NCBI GenBank assembly: GCA_039029235.1
Contig: JBCCGO010000028.1
Location: 1 to 9,759, forward strand
DNA: 9,759 nucleotides
Direction of reading: 5' to 3'
Source of the DNA: JBCBRR01 sp039029235
GTDB taxonomy: Bacteria > Bacteroidota > Bacteroidia > Cytophagales > Amoebophilaceae
Part shown: one piece after another, positions 7,515 through 9,759 of the stretch
How positions within the stretch are numbered: the stretch's first letter is position 1
How the letters are laid out: each line of letters starts with the position of its first letter
Translations under genes and position numbers: made by a program
Notes under the pieces: model-generated
The model's input: only the letters and a program-made list of their open reading frames with translations
What the model was told of the DNA's origin: nothing
The model's database searches: none

Positions 7515-8963
7515 ATGTATACTTTGCCAAATTTTACCACAGTCCCTGATCCCCAGCAGCCATACCAGCAAGGAGGCAATCCTTGTACCGCAACGGTCAG
7601 CTACTACCTATCCAACATTCAGCGCCACAGCCAGCTCAATGCATTTGTCCGTACCTATCCGGCAGAGGCCCGTGCCCGTGCCACAGCGCTCGACGAAAAG
7701 CTAAAAGCAGGCAAAGCAGGTAAGCTAGCTGGCTTAGTGGCAGGACTCAAAGACTTGATCTGCTACCAAGACCATCCTATCCAGGCCAGCAGCAAGATAC
7801 TAGCCGGTTTTATCTCACAATTTAGTGCCACAGCTACCCAACGCCTCCTAGATGCAGATGCCATTATCATAGGACATCAAAACTGTGATGAGTTTGGTAT
7901 GGGCTCTTCCAATGAAAACTCAGCCTGGGGGCCTGTACTACACCCTATTGATCCTACGAGAGTTCCAGGCGGTTCTTCTGGAGGCTCTGCTGCGGCCGTA
8001 CAAGCCCGCATGTGTCAGGTATCCTTAGGCACAGATACAGGAGGCTCTGTAAGGCAGCCTGCTGCCTTCTGTGGTATCATAGGGCTCAAGCCTACCTATG
8101 CCAGAATCTCCCGGCATGGGCTGATTGCTTATGCCTCTTCTTTTGATACAATAGGCATCCTAGCTAACCATATCAGGGATTGTGCTGCTGTACTAGAAGT
8201 CATCGCAGGCCCAGACGACTTTGACAGTACAGTTGCTCGCCACCCTGTTCCCACTTATACAGCACACCTACATTGGGATCGGAAAGCCAAGATTGCTTAT
8301 CTGCCCGAGACCCTGGCTTATGCAGGGCTGCAAGAAGAAATTCGGGCCCGCACGTGGGGCACCATTGACACCCTACGACAAGAAGGCCATCCAGTAGAGA
8401 AAGTAGACTTCCCCCTACTAGAATACGCTCTGCCTACCTACTACGTACTCACCAATGCAGAGGCGAGTGCCAACCTAGCTCGCTTTGATGGGGTACGGTA
8501 TGGCTACAAGAGCCCTGCGGCCACCACCCTAGAGGAAATGTACAAAAAGACAAGATCAGAAGCGCTGGGCGAGGAAGTACAGCGAAGAATTCTGCTCGGA
8601 ACCTTTGTCCTAAGCGACAGGCGCTACGAGGCCTGCTATGTAAAAGCCCAGCAAGTCAGGCGGCTGATTCAGCAACAGCTCGAGGCCATCTTATCAGCGT
8701 ATGACTTTATCATCCTACCCACTACCCCCACCACAGCTTTTAAGCTAGGCAGCCATGTTCAAGACCCCATATCCCTGTACTGGGCAGACTTATATACCAC
8801 ACTCGCTTCTATAGCTGGCTTACCAGCCATTTCTATCCCAAATGGTGCTGACAGGAACAAGCTGCCCATAGGCTTACAAATTATTACCAAAGCCTTTGCA
8901 GAACCCCAACTACTCAGCTTCTCCCAATATTTGCTGCAGCTAACCAAACAAGGTCATGCCTAG
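7515..8963 (+). CDS. gatA: Asp-tRNA(Asn)/Glu-tRNA(Gln) amidotransferase subunit A
   Basis: GatA is the glutaminase subunit of GatCAB. It frees ammonia from glutamine, which is used to convert Glu-tRNA(Gln) or Asp-tRNA(Asn) to the amidated forms in the cytoplasm. The 482-residue product is full length for the family. The amidase-signature triad is intact: Lys79 in VAGLKDLI, Ser154 in PGGSSGGSAA, and the nucleophile Ser178 in DTGGSVRQPAAFCG. With the ATG 7515 start these positions equal the numbering I recall for the well-studied Staphylococcus enzyme. The Bacteroidota wording is clear in CDEFGMGSSNENSAWGPVL and ISRHGLIAYASSFD. An in-frame TTG at 7494 would add seven residues but falls inside the putative promoter box, so ATG 7515 is preferred. 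gatB and gatC are not adjacent. It lies 102 bases after the DUF1624 gene and probably has its own promoter. Confidence 0.97.
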   Translation: MYTLPNFTTVPDPQQPYQQGGNPCTATVSYYLSNIQRHSQLNAFVRTYPAEARARATALDEKLKAGKAGKLAGLVAGLKDLICYQDHPIQASSKILAGFISQFSATATQRLLDADAIIIGHQNCDEFGMGSSNENSAWGPVLHPIDPTRVPGGSSGGSAAAVQARMCQVSLGTDTGGSVRQPAAFCGIIGLKPTYARISRHGLIAYASSFDTIGILANHIRDCAAVLEVIAGPDDFDSTVARHPVPTYTAHLHWDRKAKIAYLPETLAYAGLQEEIRARTWGTIDTLRQEGHPVEKVDFPLLEYALPTYYVLTNAEASANLARFDGVRYGYKSPAATTLEEMYKKTRSEALGEEVQRRILLGTFVLSDRRYEACYVKAQQVRRLIQQQLEAILSAYDFIILPTTPTTAFKLGSHVQDPISLYWADLYTTLASIAGLPAISIPNGADRNKLPIGLQIITKAFAEPQLLSFSQYLLQLTKQGHA

Positions 8964-8979
8964 TGTATGTAGTGCATAA

Positions 8980-9356
8980 GTCATATTTCCCCTCAAAGGC
9001 CTTATCATCGTCGCCAGAGGCACCGTATGGCTGTATCTGCCCCAGGAGAAGCACCAGGAAGCGTGTTGGCAATAGGAACACTAGATCAACGCACAAATGC
9101 GGCTGACCTCACCACCTCTTCCTTTTCCTCTGGACGAACAGATACACGGGCAGTAGCCCAAGGTGAAGCACTGCCAAAACAGCCAATCGACCCAGAGGCA
9201 GCTCAGCTCGGCTATTGCTTGCCTGCTGAGGCCGGCCACTTGGCCAATCAGACCCTGCTGCTAAGACCACTAGAGAGCACGTTTTTAGCTTACCTCTATT
9301 GCTCTCGCTTGCATACCCTGCTACCCTGCCTCGCCGTATATATCTTGTGCGATTGA
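8980..9356 (+). pseudogene. Possible remnant of a subtilisin-like (S8) peptidase gene
   Basis: There is no intact gene here, but two frames read in series resemble the middle of an S8 peptidase. Frame one (from 8980) gives GLIIVARG, like the G-x-x-x-V-A-A-G strand before the oxyanion Asn. After a frameshift in about 9010-9035, the frame starting near 9027 gives PGSVLAIGTLDQ, like P-x-V-I-A-V-G-A-x-D. It continues SSFSSGRTDTRAVAQGE, like F-S-N-x-G-x-x-x-D-x-x-A-P-G-E. The Asn, the GTS-A catalytic Ser motif and the rest of the protease are not found. The 109-codon frame 9027-9356 and an opposite-strand frame at 9109-9417 both look non-functional; neither has a recognisable domain of its own. 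The assignment rests on short motifs and is tentative. Confidence 0.3.
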
Positions 9357-9423
9357 TCTTAATCACCCCTTCCTTTTCCTTGAGATTGTTTACTGCCAAA
9401 GTTACCAACTGCTCCAATTTGCA

Positions 9424-9482
9424 TAGCGTAGCCTAGGATCATGAACAAGCCTTGAGCAAGGGCTTACACCCAGTGAGCAGCG
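9424..9482. repeat. Diverged 59-base direct repeat, copy 1
   Basis: It aligns without gaps to 9571-9629 with 44 of 59 bases identical (hand count). The best-kept parts are TAGCGTA(G/A)CCTAGGA(T/G)CATGA at the start and GAG(C/A)AAGGGCT in the middle. The copy contains a hairpin: AAGCCTT paired with AAGGGCTT around GAGCA. It lies in the stretch 9357-9759, which contains no gene I can support. Confidence 0.55.
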
Positions 9483-9493
9483 CCAGCCCGCCA

Positions 9494-9513
9494 GGTGAGA
9501 ACCTAGGCTCACC
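9494..9513 (+). other. Perfect stem-loop followed by a short T-run
   Basis: GGTGAG at 9494-9499 pairs with CTCACC at 9508-9513 around an eight-base loop that holds CCTAGG. A run of five T (9520-9524) follows six bases after the stem. That gap is too long for a standard rho-independent terminator, so this is at best a weak terminator on the + strand. It sits between the two 59-base repeats. Confidence 0.35.
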
Positions 9514-9570
9514 GAGAAGTTTTTCCCCTATCTTTGAGAGTAAAAATATAGCGCGCGTGAGCATGTATGC

Positions 9571-9629
9571 TAGCGTAACCTAGGAGCATGAGCTGCCCTC
9601 GAGAAAGGGCTCGCACTTAGCTAGGAGCG
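9571..9629. repeat. Diverged 59-base direct repeat, copy 2
   Basis: Partner of the copy at 9424-9482, offset by exactly 147 bases. It too can fold at the same place: GAG and CCCT pair with AGGG and CTC around CGAGAA, with a three-base bulge. Sequence changes between the copies therefore keep a hairpin, in a slightly different register. Confidence 0.55.
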
Positions 9630-9653
9630 TTAGCTGATTAGGTTGGAACTTTA

Positions 9654-9699
9654 ACAAGGTAAATTTAGCTTGTAGAAGAAACGCTTAGTGAAACCTTGT
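9654..9699. repeat. Inverted repeat with 7-base arms
   Basis: ACAAGGT at 9654-9660 and ACCTTGT at 9693-9699 are exact inverted copies separated by 32 bases. The region is AT-rich compared with its surroundings. It could be an operator-like palindrome or a long-loop hairpin upstream of a gene beyond the window; nothing more can be said. Confidence 0.3.
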
Positions 9700-9759
9700 A
9701 ACAACCCCCAAACCATTAGAGCGATGAATACTAGGGACGTTAAACTAACTAACTGCGAC

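Noticed and set aside
9109..9417. Opposite-strand open frame of 102 codons with a hydrophobic segment and basic tail near its end
   Set aside because: It has a TTG start and no recognisable domain, and it overlaps a frame that matches peptidase-like motifs better. It looks like a shadow frame.
9652..9663. TAACAAGGTAAA, resembling the 3' end of 16S rRNA
   Set aside because: None of the neighbouring 16S sequence, such as the anti-Shine-Dalgarno end or helix 44, is present, so the match is a coincidence.

Overview
The window looks like a chromosomal stretch from a member of the Bacteroidota. The evidence is a GatA with the phylum's typical wording around its active site, a tandem-duplicated DUF1599/Nmad1 protein, a YcxB-like membrane protein, an RNase HII of the phylum's usual form, no visible Shine-Dalgarno sequences, and one good TAnnTTTG-type promoter element. 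Base composition is mid-40s % GC by eye. Long non-coding gaps, a broken gene and gene remnants suggest an eroding genome, such as a host-associated lineage in the Amoebophilus/Cardinium group. That placement is an impression, not something the sequence proves.

Layout. Positions 1-636 hold the 3' end of a 23S rRNA gene and a complete 5S rRNA gene, with a stem-loop in the spacer and no tRNA. Positions 728-2862 hold a MutS-family ATPase gene that reads as one protein only if two single-base frameshifts are corrected. Next come rnhB (RNase HII, +) and, convergent with it, the DUF1599/Nmad1 gene (-). A 355-base hairpin-bearing gap separates that gene from the divergent cdaA-type diadenylate cyclase gene (+). 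A YcxB-like membrane protein gene (-) converges on cdaA. A gap of about 600 bases follows, with several overlapping stem-loops and a short possible gene remnant. Then come a DUF1624/HGSNAT-type membrane acyltransferase gene (+) and gatA (+). The last 800 bases hold a probable S8 peptidase remnant, a pair of diverged 59-base direct repeats that can each form a hairpin, and other inverted repeats, but no convincing intact gene.

Function. These are mostly single housekeeping genes rather than one pathway: ribosome (23S, 5S), RNA-DNA hybrid removal (RNase HII), c-di-AMP signalling (CdaA) and tRNA-dependent amide formation (GatA). The genes alternate in strand and are not organised as a visible multi-gene operon. 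I see no CRISPR array, no intact mobile element, no defence island and no clear new system. The items most worth a second look are the frameshifted MutS-like gene with a hydrophobic leader, the intergenic region with mutually exclusive hairpins, the 59-base repeat pair, and the abundance of the tetranucleotide CTAG.
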